DNA from: Rhodothermus bifroesti
Lineage (GTDB): Bacteria > Bacteroidota > Rhodothermia > Rhodothermales > Rhodothermaceae
DNA length: 64,000 bases
Direction of reading: 5' to 3'
Assembly (NCBI RefSeq): GCF_017908595.1
Contig: NZ_JAGKTL010000002.1
Coordinates: forward strand, 248,001-312,000
Part shown: positions 28,006-37,066 of the stretch, in pieces
Position numbering within the stretch: position 1 is the first letter of the stretch
Layout: each line of letters starts with the position of its first letter
Notes under the pieces: generated by a model
The model's input: only the letters and a program-made list of their open reading frames with translations
Database searches by the model: none
Told to the model about the DNA's origin: nothing
Translations under genes and position numbers: made by a program

Positions 28006-29682
28006 ATGCACCGAAGGCTATTTTGGCTGAGCTTTTGGCTTTGGGCAGCGTCGGCAACAGCGCAGTCGTTTTATGTAGAGCGCTCTGACCCAGCATCTGG
28101 CACGGCTGCGGTAGCACGGGAAGCTGTAGTGCGGTTCGTTTTTAACGATGCTGTTTCGCAGCAGACCGACTTTAATACAGCGTTTCTGTTTATTCCGCAG
28201 CGGGCTGTGCGCGTGCGCCGCGTGGACCTTATTCCAGAGACGCCAAGTCGTACCAATTGCCCCTCGGTAGGTACAGGACAGGTTTGCCCCAATCAAGTCC
28301 TGTACACGATTACGCACGAGCCTGAGGTGGACTATACATGGCTTGTTTTTGCGGTGCGCAATGCCCGCGGCCGTGCTATGACGAGGCCCTATGTGCTGCG
28401 CTATACCACGGCCACCGCGATGGGCACGTTACACCTTTCTGGTATGGTGGAAGTGGTGGGCGCTAAGCGTATGGGGTTGTCTGAGGCGGAGGCGCGCACG
28501 CTTCGCTTGCTTTTGGATCAAGCAATCGCGACGGGTCTGGGCCGTCCGGTGTTTGAACGCGAAGCCCTTGTCCCACAGGCGGAAAGTGACTTCACGGTTG
28601 TGTTTTTATTACGCCACTTCTCGCAGACCATTGCGGCTTGGGATGTAGCGGCAGCTACCGTACTTGTTGGACACACAGGAGCTTATAAGGTTGATTACCT
28701 GCGGCCGGGTACCTACTGGCCTGTAGCAGTGCGCTATCGCAGTTTGGCCCAGCTTGAAATCGAGGCCTTAGGTTACTACGACGCCGATGGCGATGGCATG
28801 CCCGACCCCATAACCCTGCAAGATGCAGTTTCTGACGTTAGGCTGCATGTGTATCCCTTTAGGCTGGCTACAGCCCGTGAGCAACTTCCGCTGGCGCGCG
28901 AGGCAGCCGCAGCTGTAGCCAGCGATGCGTATCTCATCGGCTTAATGGCTACCAACAGCCCTCAGCGATCTGGGAAGGCGTATAGCTGGATTTACACGTT
29001 CTTTTCACCTGCTCAGGCAAAGCGCCTGCAAGTTCGGGTTGATCCCTTAGGGATCGTTGTGTCTGAGTATCGTGAAGAAGCGCTTGCGTACCTGCCACCG
29101 GTGCCTGAACCGTTTATTGATAGTGATAGGGCACTGGACCACCTTCTTGCGAGGGGGATGCAGGTGCTGGCTGACTCCATTCAAAAGGACCCTACCTTCG
29201 GATTGATCTTTGATCCCAACACGCCGACACGCAACCTGGTTGTGCATCTTGTGGGCGGTGGTTATTACACTAATCGCGTGCCTTCGTCGGATTCCAGTTA
29301 CTGGCAGGTTCGGCTGACCGTTTTTACCGCGACCCAGACGCGCACCTACGAAGGACTAATTAACATGACGACAGGAAAGGTACGGGTGCTTACCAATGCG
29401 GAAGGTACTGCATTGGTTGGTGAAGCGCCGCAGCTATGGGTTTATCCCAATCCTTTGGGGTCGCATGCTACCTTTCGGGTGTATTTGCCTCAGGCGGGCT
29501 TTGTGCGGCTTAAGGTGTACGATGTGCTGGGGCGTGAGGTAGCATGCCTCTACGAAGAGGCCTGGCTTTTGCCGGGTGTTTATGAAAGCGTGTGGCATGC
29601 ACCTGGCTTAGCCAACGGTCTGTACTTGGCCGTACTTCAATATGGCCCTATCCGGAAGACATACCGGATGATTAAAAGATAA
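28006..29682 (+). CDS. Secreted protein with T9SS-type C-terminal sorting domain
   Basis: A 558-residue exported protein. It starts with a signal peptide (MHRRLFWLSFWLWAASATAQ). Next is an Ig-like domain (FYVERSDPASGTAAVAREAVVRFVF; key start RSDPASG) and a calcium-binding-like YYDADGDGMPDP (about 258-269). The C-terminal region begins LWVYPNPLGSHATFRVYL and continues LKVYDVLGREVACL and LANGLYLAVLQ, the pattern of type A T9SS sorting domains (YPNP, GR-V, G-Y). The passenger domain between has no function I recognise. Expected to be secreted across the outer membrane and surface-attached. Confidence 0.78.
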   Translation: MHRRLFWLSFWLWAASATAQSFYVERSDPASGTAAVAREAVVRFVFNDAVSQQTDFNTAFLFIPQRAVRVRRVDLIPETPSRTNCPSVGTGQVCPNQVLYTITHEPEVDYTWLVFAVRNARGRAMTRPYVLRYTTATAMGTLHLSGMVEVVGAKRMGLSEAEARTLRLLLDQAIATGLGRPVFEREALVPQAESDFTVVFLLRHFSQTIAAWDVAAATVLVGHTGAYKVDYLRPGTYWPVAVRYRSLAQLEIEALGYYDADGDGMPDPITLQDAVSDVRLHVYPFRLATAREQLPLAREAAAAVASDAYLIGLMATNSPQRSGKAYSWIYTFFSPAQAKRLQVRVDPLGIVVSEYREEALAYLPPVPEPFIDSDRALDHLLARGMQVLADSIQKDPTFGLIFDPNTPTRNLVVHLVGGGYYTNRVPSSDSSYWQVRLTVFTATQTRTYEGLINMTTGKVRVLTNAEGTALVGEAPQLWVYPNPLGSHATFRVYLPQAGFVRLKVYDVLGREVACLYEEAWLLPGVYESVWHAPGLANGLYLAVLQYGPIRKTYRMIKR

Positions 29683-29691
29683 ACCTGTGCT

Positions 29692-30492
29692 TTACAACGC
29701 ATGCAGCGCAGGCGAGCCAATAAGCAAGCCGCCGTCGAGCGTCAGTGCTGCTCCCGTCATATAGTCGGAGGCACTGGAGGCCAAAAAAAGCGCTGCGCCA
29801 ACCAGTTCTTCAGGCTCGGCCATGCGGTGCTGAGGGATTTGACGGATGATGGCCTCATGGATCGCTGGCGTCTCCCAAAGCACGCGGCTAAACTGGGTAC
29901 GTATAAAGCCGGGCACAATAGCATTGACTTGGATGTTGTCCGCGGCCAGTTCGGCAGCCAGCACTTCAGTAAGCATCAGCACAGCTGCTTTGGTAACGCA
30001 GTAAACGCCCATGCCAGGCAGAGGACGCTGGCCGGCAATCGAAGCCATGTTAATGATTTTGCCTTTGCCGCGTTGTTTCATGTAGGGATAGCAGGCCCGG
30101 GTTGTGTAAACGTAACCCTTGACGTTCACCTCAAACGTTTTGTCCCAGTGCGCGGGTTCGGCCTCTAGGAGCGGCCCAAAGTGAGGATTGGTGGCGGCAT
30201 TGTTCACCAAGATATCGATACCGCCAAACTGCTCGACGGCCTTTTGGACGAGCATCGTCACTGCTTCTGGATGGCCGACATGGGCCGCTATGGGTAAAGC
30301 TTGGCCGCCTTGGGCGCGAATCGCCTGGGCTACTGCTTCCAAGCCTTCTGGCTTGCGAGCGGCCAGCACTACGTGAGCGCCTGCAGCTGCGTAAGCTTCG
30401 GCAATAGCACGTCCAATGCCACGCGAGGCGCCAGTGACAAGAGCGACTTTACCTGTTAAATCGGCCGAAAACGGGCGTTGCGGTGTGTGCAT
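29692..30492 (-). CDS. Short-chain dehydrogenase/reductase (SDR)
   Basis: A 266-residue NAD(P)-dependent oxidoreductase of the classical SDR type. Visible are the cofactor loop [10 protein letters not shown] (about 18-27), NNAATNP (NNAG-like), the catalytic Ser in MASIAGQ, and YxxxK as YCVTK. The C-terminus DGGLLIG is typical. Similar to 3-oxoacyl-ACP reductase and gluconate-5-dehydrogenase-like enzymes; the substrate cannot be fixed. I chose the ATG at 30492, which gives the family N-terminus; an upstream extension would run through sequence with no coding look. Confidence 0.88.
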   Translation of the reverse strand: MHTPQRPFSADLTGKVALVTGASRGIGRAIAEAYAAAGAHVVLAARKPEGLEAVAQAIRAQGGQALPIAAHVGHPEAVTMLVQKAVEQFGGIDILVNNAATNPHFGPLLEAEPAHWDKTFEVNVKGYVYTTRACYPYMKQRGKGKIINMASIAGQRPLPGMGVYCVTKAAVLMLTEVLAAELAADNIQVNAIVPGFIRTQFSRVLWETPAIHEAIIRQIPQHRMAEPEELVGAALFLASSASDYMTGAALTLDGGLLIGSPALHAL

Positions 30493-30551
30493 GCAGGGTT
30501 GTGATGGTCGTTGTGGCAGCGGTAGGTGGTAGGCTAAGCAATACCAGGTAG

Positions 30552-30586
30552 AAAAAAAAGGCCGACCGGGCACGGTTCCGGTCGGC
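30552..30586 (-). terminator. Terminator of rplU-rpmA
   Basis: Minus-strand stem GCCGACCGG / CCGGTCGGC (30561-30586) followed by eight Ts (30552-30559). It lies 24 bases past the rpmA stop. Confidence 0.93.
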
Positions 30587-30609
30587 GTAGGACCTATGGG
30601 CGACTACGG

Positions 30610-30870
30610 TTAAGCTTCGACAGGGTCGATGTGGACGAAGCAACGGTCGTTGCGGCCGCGTGAGAAGCGCACGATGCCGCTTGTTTTGGCAAACAGCGTG
30701 TCGTCACCCCCTCGACCCACGTTCAAACCCGGATGAAACTTGGTTCCGCGTTGACGAACCAAAATGCTGCCTGCCGTGACAAACTGCCCCCCAAAGGCTT
30801 TTACACCAAGCATCTTTGGGTTGGAGTCACGGCCGTTCCGGGTCGACCCCATGCCTTTTTTATGCGCCAT
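30610..30870 (-). CDS. rpmA: Ribosomal protein L27 (bL27)
   Basis: An 86-residue protein of the large ribosomal subunit near the peptidyl-transferase centre. The signature [19 protein letters not shown] (key parts AHKKG, GRDSN) is followed by [11 protein letters not shown] and [15 protein letters not shown]. It begins at the mature AHKKG end, so no N-terminal cleavage extension of the Firmicutes type is present. Co-transcribed with rplU, 29 bases upstream. Confidence 0.98.
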   Translation of the reverse strand: MAHKKGMGSTRNGRDSNPKMLGVKAFGGQFVTAGSILVRQRGTKFHPGLNVGRGGDDTLFAKTSGIVRFSRGRNDRCFVHIDPVEA

Positions 30871-30899
30871 GGCAATGTCTCCGGTTTAAAGGGTTTTCG

Positions 30900-31259
30900 T
30901 TAGGCTGCTGCAGTCATAGCGGCGCTAAGAGGTTGTGCCGCTTTGGGAAGCTCGAGCGCCTCGACCAGGACTTTGGTGTAAAGCTGGCGGTGACCGCGCT
31001 TAACACGATAGCGTTTGCGCCGCTTTTTCTTAAAGACCAAAACTTTGTCAGCTTTTACGTGTTGCAGCACGCGCGTTTGTAAACGGGCGCCCTCAACGAC
31101 CGGGCGGCCCAGATACACCTGCTCGCCATCTACCAGGAGCAAGACGCGATCAAACGTTAACGTTTGCTCCGGCTGCGCCTGCTCGTGATAAGGGATGTAG
31201 AGGTACTGGCCTTTTTCGACGCGGTATTGCTTGCCTGCAATGTCAACAATAGCGTACAT
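30900..31259 (-). CDS. rplU: Ribosomal protein L21 (bL21)
   Basis: Large-subunit protein that binds 23S rRNA. The start MYAIVDIAGKQYRVEKGQ is conserved, as are FDRVLLLVDGEQV and the basic FKKKRRKRYRVKRGHRQLYT. At 119 residues it is longer than the usual ~103. The extra residues are an alanine-rich C-terminal tail after the core, as seen in several Bacteroidota. It is first in the rplU-rpmA operon, the near-universal arrangement. Confidence 0.97.
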   Translation of the reverse strand: MYAIVDIAGKQYRVEKGQYLYIPYHEQAQPEQTLTFDRVLLLVDGEQVYLGRPVVEGARLQTRVLQHVKADKVLVFKKKRRKRYRVKRGHRQLYTKVLVEALELPKAAQPLSAAMTAAA

Positions 31260-31389
31260 GGATTCCTCTGCTTTGGGGCGTCGGGCTGGCTACCGACGCG
31301 AGAGTTCATGGATAGTTCGGAAAAAAGAACGTAGCTTTTAAAGTTACGACGCTTTAACGTTCTTTGCCAGCTAAAGTTGTAAAACTCGT

Positions 31390-32049
31390 ATGGAGATTGT
31401 TTTGCCGGAGAGCGGCTTGCGTCTTGTGCCGCGCAAAATTATCTGCGTAGGCAAAAACTACGCGCGTCATGCTGCTGAGCTGCAGAGCACGGTTCCGGAA
31501 GAGCCGCTGCTTTTTTTAAAGCCTTCGACAGCGCTGGTAGGTCCTGAAGGTACGGTTTGGTTACCGCCGCAGTCACGTGAAGTGCATCATGAAGTGGAGC
31601 TTGTGGTGGTGATTGGGCGTGAAGGGAAATCTATTCCAGAAGCTAAAGCACTGGATTATGTAGCGGGCTATGCGTTGGGGTTAGACATGACTGCGCGTGA
31701 TTTGCAGCAACAGGCGCGGCAGCGGGGCTATCCGTGGGCGGTGTCGAAGGGTTTTGATACCTTTGCGCCGTTAGGGCCTATTGTGCCAGCTTCGGAGGTA
31801 CCCGATCCACAGCGGGTCCAATTGCGGCTATGCGTCAATGGTCGTTTGCGGCAGGAGGGGTCCACAGCCGACATGGTGTTTTCGGTGCAGCAGTTGATAG
31901 CTTATTGCTCGGAAATCTTTACCTTGCAGCCAGGCGATTTGCTTTTTACAGGTACACCCGAAGGTGTTGCTCCAGTAGAAGATGGTGATGTACTGGAAGC
32001 GAGCAGTGACCTGTTGCCGGCGTTTCGGGTGTATGTTCGCCGGAGGTAG
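31390..32049 (+). CDS. Fumarylacetoacetate hydrolase (FAH) family protein
   Basis: A 219-residue enzyme of the FAH/2-oxohepta-3-ene-1,7-dioate isomerase superfamily. The conserved start KIICVGKNYARHAAEL, the metal ligands in EVHHEVELVVVIG (two Glu), and GYALGLDMTARDLQ are present, as are PWAVSKGFDTFAPLGP and LFTGTPEGVAPV. Short forms like this include oxaloacetate decarboxylase and acylpyruvase (FAHD1-like). The sequence does not tell which. It has its own promoter space after rplU, which is divergent, and converges on mtgA with a 1-base gap. Confidence 0.88.
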   Translation: MEIVLPESGLRLVPRKIICVGKNYARHAAELQSTVPEEPLLFLKPSTALVGPEGTVWLPPQSREVHHEVELVVVIGREGKSIPEAKALDYVAGYALGLDMTARDLQQQARQRGYPWAVSKGFDTFAPLGPIVPASEVPDPQRVQLRLCVNGRLRQEGSTADMVFSVQQLIAYCSEIFTLQPGDLLFTGTPEGVAPVEDGDVLEASSDLLPAFRVYVRRR

Positions 32050-32050
32050 C

Positions 32051-32722
32051 CTACCAGCCCATGATGGCCATGCGCTCTAAGATGATCTGCGTGTACCATC
32101 CCATGCGTTGGGGGCGTCGGCGTCGTGGATCGGGTAAGCAAGCAGCCAGTGCAGCTGCCTCGTAGCGGCTAAGTCGTGCAGCTGGCTTGCCGTAGTGGTA
32201 CTGTGCGGCTGCCTCGGCCCCGTAGATGCCAGGTCCCCACTCGACCACATTGAGGTAGAGTGTCAGAATGCGCTCTTTGGGCAAGATGATCTCGGCCAGT
32301 AGCGTGAGTGGGGCTTCCATGGCTTTGCGTACATAGGACCGATGCGTGGTCATGAACAGGTTCTTGACGAGCTGCTGCGTGATTGTCGAGCCGCCGCGAC
32401 GAATGCGTTGCTGCTGGCGATTGGTTTCCCAAGCCTCACGGAGCGCCTCCCAGTCGAAGCCAGCATGCTGATAAAAGCGCGTGTCTTCTGCTGCCACAAC
32501 GGCGCGGGCCAAATGAAGGGCAATGCGCTGTCGCGGCAGCGGCCGGTAGTCGCGACGACAGGAGGTGCCCTTCAGCCAAGCTTCAATGCAGCGCTGCACC
32601 TGCACGCCTGTGATTGGGGGAAACACAAATCGGTAGGCTACCAGGGCCAACGTGCAGCCTGCGTAGTAAAAGCCAATGGCCAGGAGCACCCCCTGCAGTA
32701 AGCGTTTGAGCAGGCGGCGCAT
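32051..32722 (-). CDS. mtgA: Monofunctional biosynthetic peptidoglycan transglycosylase
   Basis: Glycosyltransferase family 51 enzyme that polymerises lipid II. The 223-residue protein has a single N-terminal membrane anchor (about 8-30). Its GT51 motifs include EDTRFYQHAGFDW (with the catalytic Glu), RRGGSTITQQLVKNLFM, and RILTLYLNVVEWGPGIYG. There is no transpeptidase domain. It follows greA on the same strand with an 11-base gap. Confidence 0.95.
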   Translation of the reverse strand: MRRLLKRLLQGVLLAIGFYYAGCTLALVAYRFVFPPITGVQVQRCIEAWLKGTSCRRDYRPLPRQRIALHLARAVVAAEDTRFYQHAGFDWEALREAWETNRQQQRIRRGGSTITQQLVKNLFMTTHRSYVRKAMEAPLTLLAEIILPKERILTLYLNVVEWGPGIYGAEAAAQYHYGKPAARLSRYEAAALAACLPDPRRRRPQRMGWYTQIILERMAIMGW

Positions 32723-32733
32723 TGCGCCCGGCT

Positions 32734-33213
32734 TTAGCGGGTGATTTCTAGAATCTGAAGCTGAATTTTCCCAGCGGGAACTTTAACCTCAACAATATCC
32801 CCTACGGATCGGCCCAATAGGCCCTTGCCGATGGGACTGTTGACCGAAATTTTTCCGGCAGCCAGATCTACCTCTTGCGGTGAAACCAGTGTAAAGAGCT
32901 GCTCATCACCGGTTTTTAGATTTTTGACGCGTACAGTCGAAAAGATGTACGCCTTAGTGGTGTCGATTTTGTTTTCGTCGACGATCCGTGCGTTGGCAAT
33001 GGTTTGTTCGATTTGGGCAATACGGGCTTCCAGGTGGCTCTGTGCTTCTTTGGCAGCGTCGTATTCGGCGTTTTCCGATAGGTCACCGTGGCCGCGGGCC
33101 TCGGCAATGGCCTTGGCAATGCGTGCGCGTTCGGTGGTGCGTAGGTAGTGCAGCTCCTCTTTTAGCTTTTGCAGTGCTTCTTTGGTTAAGTAAACCGGCT
33201 TGGGATCCTGCAT
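32734..33213 (-). CDS. greA: Transcription elongation factor GreA
   Basis: Rescues backtracked RNA polymerase by stimulating transcript cleavage. The 159-residue protein has the N-terminal coiled coil with the tip acidic residues in GDLSENAEYDAAKEAQ, and the C-terminal FKBP-like domain ending VGDIVEVKVPAGKIQLQIL. Normal length, nothing missing. It is probably the first gene of greA-mtgA. Confidence 0.97.
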   Translation of the reverse strand: MQDPKPVYLTKEALQKLKEELHYLRTTERARIAKAIAEARGHGDLSENAEYDAAKEAQSHLEARIAQIEQTIANARIVDENKIDTTKAYIFSTVRVKNLKTGDEQLFTLVSPQEVDLAAGKISVNSPIGKGLLGRSVGDIVEVKVPAGKIQLQILEITR

Positions 33214-33253
33214 GGGTGCTCCAGTCGGGTTGAAGCGATCTTAGGAATTCACA

Positions 33254-33292
33254 GAAAAAAAGAGAACGCCACGGCCTTAAGTGGCTGCGGCG
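33254..33292 (-). terminator. Terminator after the NlpC/P60 gene
   Basis: Minus-strand stem CGCCGCAGCC / GGCCGTGGCG (one mismatch, one G-T pair; 33267-33292) followed by a T7 run at 33255-33261. Confidence 0.78.
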
Positions 33293-33363
33293 ATCTGTTA
33301 TCGAAGGGTACTATCCTACTTCAGTTTGAAACATAAACGTATACCTGCTTGAAGAGATCCCAA

Positions 33364-33882
33364 CTACCAGCCAATTGATGGGGTGTGCATGGGGGTTGCC
33401 GTTTCAGGCTGTTGGGATCGTAGGCGCCGTGCCATCCAGTAATGGCGTTGCCAGTAGGGTTCCGCCAGGCGCGAGCGCGTAACGCCTGTGGAAGAAGCCG
33501 CATGGATAAAGAGTCCTTCGCCCAAGTAAATGCCAACGTGGCGGTTTTTAGGGTCGATGCGGAAAAACACCAGGTCTCCTGCTTGGAGTTCATGGAGGGA
33601 AACAGGCTGTCCTAGGCGGGCTTGGGCATCGGTGGTGCGTGGCAAGGTGAGGCCGAAGACCTCTTGATAAATGCGTACTACTAAGCCTGAGCAGTCGATG
33701 CCTTGGTGGTCTATACCCCCCCAGCGATGTGGGGTGCCTTCCCAACGCGCTGCAGCTTCCCAAAGCCGCTGCTGCAGCGCAGTCTCCTGTGAGGAAGGCT
33801 CCAGGAGTGCTCCGCTGGTGCGACACCCTATCGTTGTAAGTAAAGCAAGACATAAGCCTAGGAAGCGGAACCCAGCCTGCAT
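33364..33882 (-). CDS. NlpC/P60 cell-wall peptidase lipoprotein
   Basis: A 172-residue putative gamma-D-glutamyl-diamino acid endopeptidase. A lipoprotein-like signal ends at TIGC (Cys20). The NlpC/P60 triad is Cys64 (GIDCSGLVVR), His115 (NRHVGIYLG) and His127 (FIHAAS). The AGDLVFF turn is typical. I chose the ATG at 33882 because it places the signal peptide correctly; longer starts run antisense to the YtxH gene. Expected to hydrolyse peptidoglycan stem peptides in the periplasm. Confidence 0.92.
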   Translation of the reverse strand: MQAGFRFLGLCLALLTTIGCRTSGALLEPSSQETALQQRLWEAAARWEGTPHRWGGIDHQGIDCSGLVVRIYQEVFGLTLPRTTDAQARLGQPVSLHELQAGDLVFFRIDPKNRHVGIYLGEGLFIHAASSTGVTRSRLAEPYWQRHYWMARRLRSQQPETATPMHTPSIGW

Positions 33883-33931
33883 TTTAGGTATACTTGGAAC
33901 AAAGCCTGTGAAGCTTAACAAAGTAAAAGCT

Positions 33932-34219
33932 ATGCGCATGGTTTGGCGTTTGACAACAGCAGCTGTGGTGGCGTTTGCAGGTGGGCTAGCGCTTGGTTTA
34001 CTTATGGCACCCCGACCTGGCCGCGAGCTGCGACAAGAACTGGCAAGCAAAGCGCGTGCCCGCCTTCAGGGTCTGGAGCAGCAGCTTCGCCAGTTGGAAA
34101 GCCATTTGCGTCAGGTTGAGGCGCGCCTTCGGGCGCTGCTGCCCGAAGATACGGAAACCGCGTTGCAGCTTAAAGACCAAGACGTGGCCCAGGAACTACC
34201 CCGCATGCCGCATCGCTAA
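33932..34219 (+). CDS. YtxH-domain small membrane protein
   Basis: A 95-residue protein with one N-terminal membrane helix (about 6-28). The YtxH turn GLLMAPRPGRELRQEL follows, then a long predicted coiled coil (about 38-72; ARLQGLEQQLRQLESHLRQV pattern). YtxH proteins are linked to general stress in Bacillus; the function here is not known. It is divergent from the NlpC/P60 lipoprotein gene and 70 bases before the bacilliredoxin gene. Confidence 0.75.
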   Translation: MRMVWRLTTAAVVAFAGGLALGLLMAPRPGRELRQELASKARARLQGLEQQLRQLESHLRQVEARLRALLPEDTETALQLKDQDVAQELPRMPHR

Positions 34220-34289
34220 GTGGATCTATCGCGCAGGCTGTTCGTTCGATCCCTTGCTTCGCAGTGAACGTAACCAAGAGGTTGGTGCT

Positions 34290-34805
34290 ATGCCCTATCC
34301 TGAAGAGTTTGTGCGCCCCATGCGCGAGGAGCTAACGCGTCTGGGGGTGGAAGAGTTACGCGATGCCGCGGCTGTAGATGCTGCATTTGAAGCCTCCCGT
34401 GCAGGTACGCTGCTTCTGGTAATTAACTCGGTGTGCGGTTGCGCTGCGGCCAACGCGCGTCCAGCTGTGGCCCTGGCCCTGCAAGCTCCGGTTCGTCAGC
34501 CTGATCGCTACGTTACGGTATTTGCAGGGCAAGACTTAGAGGCTACGGCCCAAGCCCGTTCGTATTTACCAGGTATTCCTCCTTCTTCTCCGTTTATTGC
34601 GCTCTTCAAGTACGGCGAGCCGGTTTACGTACTCGAGCGCCGACATATTGAAGGGCGTAGTGCTAGCGCTATTGCTGCCGATCTGGTCCAGGCGTTTGAA
34701 AAATACTGCGGTACCGAAACGATGCCTGAAGAAGGGCCAGAGATGCCTGAAGTTCCGACTTATGGGGTTTCTTCGTTGCCACCTACCTTCCGATCTATTC
34801 TGTAA
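34290..34805 (+). CDS. BrxA/BrxB-family bacilliredoxin (DUF1094)
   Basis: A 171-residue thioredoxin-fold protein with the characteristic CGC motif (Cys49-Gly-Cys51 in NSVCGCAAAN). The MPYPEEFVRPMREELTRLG start and ATAQARSYLPGIPPSSP match the family. In Bacillus these proteins remove bacillithiol from mixed disulfides. Whether this organism makes bacillithiol is not shown here. The C-terminal 25 residues (EEGPEMPEVPTYG onward) extend past the usual end. It precedes a strong terminator. Confidence 0.92.
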   Translation: MPYPEEFVRPMREELTRLGVEELRDAAAVDAAFEASRAGTLLLVINSVCGCAAANARPAVALALQAPVRQPDRYVTVFAGQDLEATAQARSYLPGIPPSSPFIALFKYGEPVYVLERRHIEGRSASAIAADLVQAFEKYCGTETMPEEGPEMPEVPTYGVSSLPPTFRSIL

Positions 34806-34832
34806 CGGATGACCCTGATCCTTCAGGTGTAG

Positions 34833-34860
34833 GGGCAGCCTAAGGCTGCCCTTTTTTTTT
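34833..34860 (+). terminator. Terminator after the bacilliredoxin gene
   Basis: Stem GGGCAGCC / GGCTGCCC with a TAA loop (34833-34851) followed by nine Ts (34852-34860). Confidence 0.94.
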
Positions 34861-34998
34861 GGTCTAGACGATAGGGGCGATGTACCCCGGCTTTGCCCTT
34901 GGACGCAGATAGACAGGCATGGGTGTGCGAATTTATTTCGGTTAAGTTACAGCAGCTGGGGCAATGGTGTCTTTCTCTAAAAAAGATCAGGGTGAGGG

Positions 34999-36957
34999 AT
35001 GGACTTCCTATTGCACGAACCGGTGTGGCATCGCTTATTTGGCAGAAAGGCGCAAACGATGGTGGCGACTTTGGCAGAAGACGCTATGCGTGCACGGTCG
35101 CAAGAAGCTCAGCGACGCTTTCGCGTTGAGCATGCTATTGTAGAAGCGGCGCAGCTGCTGATTTCTTCTGGAAAGGTTGACCTGCACGTCGTGCTGGGGT
35201 TATTGGGGGAAGCTACGGGCGCAGAAACGATTTACTTTACTGAACTTGAGTCCGAAGCAAGCGCTGTAGTATGGCAGCGACAGGGTAAGCCCTCGTCGCA
35301 TTGGTTGCGAGAGCTTGAGGCGCGGCTTCGGCAGTTTTTTACTAGGAAAACGCCAGCGAGGCCATTCGAAGAGCCGTGGCCTTTAGATGAAAAATTGATC
35401 GTTGTGCCGGTTTTATCTGCTCAGGGTCGGTTGCATGGCTATTTGGTTTTGGCCTTTGCAGAAACGCCGCCGCAGCATGAAGAAGAGATGCGGCTGTTGC
35501 GCGTACTTGGGGGGTTGTTGGCCACGTACTTGGACCGGCAGGCGGCTGAAGCCGCCTTGCGTGATAGTGAAGAGCGCTGGCGGCGTTTGGTGGAGGAGCA
35601 TCCTGAGCCCATCGTGCTTACCGTACGCGGAAAAATTGTATACCTCAACGTTGCTGCGCGTCGGCTTTTGGGACTGGGGGAGGGGGAAGATATTTCTGGT
35701 CGAGAGCTCCTCGATTTTATTTCGGCTGATCAATACGAATTACTCCAGCGGCATTTGCAGCAACTCGAAAGTGGCACGTTGAGGTCACCCCTGGAGTGCG
35801 AAATTATTCGCATGGATGGTGAAGCGCGGCTTGTTGAGCTTATGGGCATGCCGGTGCCATGGGCTGGACAGCAAGCTGTGCAGATGATCTTGCGCGACCT
35901 GACCGAACGGCGCCAGGCAGAAGAGCGGTATCGTGCGTTTTTCTCAACGATTACGGAAGGAATTTGGCGTATTGAGCTGCGCCAACCTGTTGCAGTGACT
36001 ACCTTGCCTGAGTTGCAGCTGGCCCATATATATGAGCAAGGATACCTGGCAGAATGTAACGAAGTGATGGCCCGGTGGCTGGGTGCAGAGCGGCCGGAAG
36101 CACTTATCGGAAAGCCTTTAAAAGACTTACGGAACTACTTTCGTCCGCACTACCTGCGCAAATTCATTCAAATGCAGTATCGGCTTCATGGGGAGGAGTA
36201 TGCCGTGAAGGGACGCCAAGGCAAACGGTACTTTGTGGTGAATGCTGTGGGGACGGTTGTGCGTGACCGACTGGTACGCATCTGGGGCAGTTGTGTTGAA
36301 GTGACCGAGGCCACGACTTTGGAACGCCGCATGGTCCAAGCGCTGGAAGAGCAGCAACAGGCCATTGGGCGCGAGCTCCATGATGGGGTGGGACAGCTGC
36401 TGACCAGCGTGCGCATGCTTAGCGAGAATCTGGCACAGCGCCTACGCACCGAATCGCATGAGCTGGCCGAGCTGGCGAGCAGGGTGGTCCATTTTGCACA
36501 GGAGGCTGCGCAAGATATTCGCAGGATTTATCGTGGACTGACGCCAGCGCAGCTGTACGATGAAGCCCTTACGGTAGCCCTTGAAGAACTGGCGTACACG
36601 ACCAATACTTTGGGACAGATTCGGTGCCGATTTGAGAGCGATGAAGCCGTGCATGTCAGCGATCCGGAAATCAAACTGCACTTGTACCGGATTGCCCAGG
36701 AAGCTGTGCATAACGCCCTTAAACATAGCCAGGCCTCTGAGATTGTGATCTCGCTGCGCCAGTGGGAAGATGCTATTGAACTCTGCGTTTCTGACAACGG
36801 CTGCGGCATTACCTTAGAGAGAACCCGACCTGATTCTTTGGGCATGAAGACCATGTACTATCGCGCCCATGCTATTGGAGGTACCCTGCATGTTCAATCC
36901 CAGCCCGGACAAGGCACCACCATCTGCTGCCGAATACCCCTGGACAACCCGTTATAA
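34999..36957 (+). CDS. GAF/PAS sensor histidine kinase, HisKA_3 (NarL-partner) type
   Basis: A 652-residue soluble kinase. The N-terminal ~190 residues resemble a GAF domain (HAIVEAAQLLISSG through LLRVLGGLLATYLDR). Two PAS domains follow (ERWRRLVEEHPEPIVLTVRGKIVYLN and RYRAFFSTITEGIWRIEL). The HisKA_3 H-box IGRELHDGVGQLL has phospho-acceptor His461. The ATPase domain shows the N-box RIAQEAVHNALKHS and the G1 box DNGCGI. No membrane helix is seen, so the signal is probably cytoplasmic. This type normally pairs with NarL/LuxR regulators, none of which lies in the window. It is just upstream of the sigma-54 promoter of the polysaccharide locus. Confidence 0.93.
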   Translation: MDFLLHEPVWHRLFGRKAQTMVATLAEDAMRARSQEAQRRFRVEHAIVEAAQLLISSGKVDLHVVLGLLGEATGAETIYFTELESEASAVVWQRQGKPSSHWLRELEARLRQFFTRKTPARPFEEPWPLDEKLIVVPVLSAQGRLHGYLVLAFAETPPQHEEEMRLLRVLGGLLATYLDRQAAEAALRDSEERWRRLVEEHPEPIVLTVRGKIVYLNVAARRLLGLGEGEDISGRELLDFISADQYELLQRHLQQLESGTLRSPLECEIIRMDGEARLVELMGMPVPWAGQQAVQMILRDLTERRQAEERYRAFFSTITEGIWRIELRQPVAVTTLPELQLAHIYEQGYLAECNEVMARWLGAERPEALIGKPLKDLRNYFRPHYLRKFIQMQYRLHGEEYAVKGRQGKRYFVVNAVGTVVRDRLVRIWGSCVEVTEATTLERRMVQALEEQQQAIGRELHDGVGQLLTSVRMLSENLAQRLRTESHELAELASRVVHFAQEAAQDIRRIYRGLTPAQLYDEALTVALEELAYTTNTLGQIRCRFESDEAVHVSDPEIKLHLYRIAQEAVHNALKHSQASEIVISLRQWEDAIELCVSDNGCGITLERTRPDSLGMKTMYYRAHAIGGTLHVQSQPGQGTTICCRIPLDNPL

Positions 36958-36963
36958 AAAGAC

Positions 36964-36979
36964 TGGCACAAAGATTGCA
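36964..36979 (+). promoter_or_regulatory. Sigma-54 (-24/-12) promoter of the polysaccharide locus
   Basis: TGGCAC (36964-36969), A, AAGA, TTGCA (36975-36979) matches the sigma-54 consensus TGGCACRNNNNTTGCW at every fixed position. It lies 7 bases past the kinase stop and about 88 bases before the tyrosine-kinase start at 37067. A good ribosome-binding site, AAGGAG (37052-37057), precedes that ATG. Confidence 0.85.
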
Positions 36980-37066
36980 TAATCAAAAAGTTCAGGGAAG
37001 CGGCTCAGATTTTGTTGTATATTGCAGTCTAGAGGCGCACCGCAGCTAAATAAGGAGATCAGGGAT

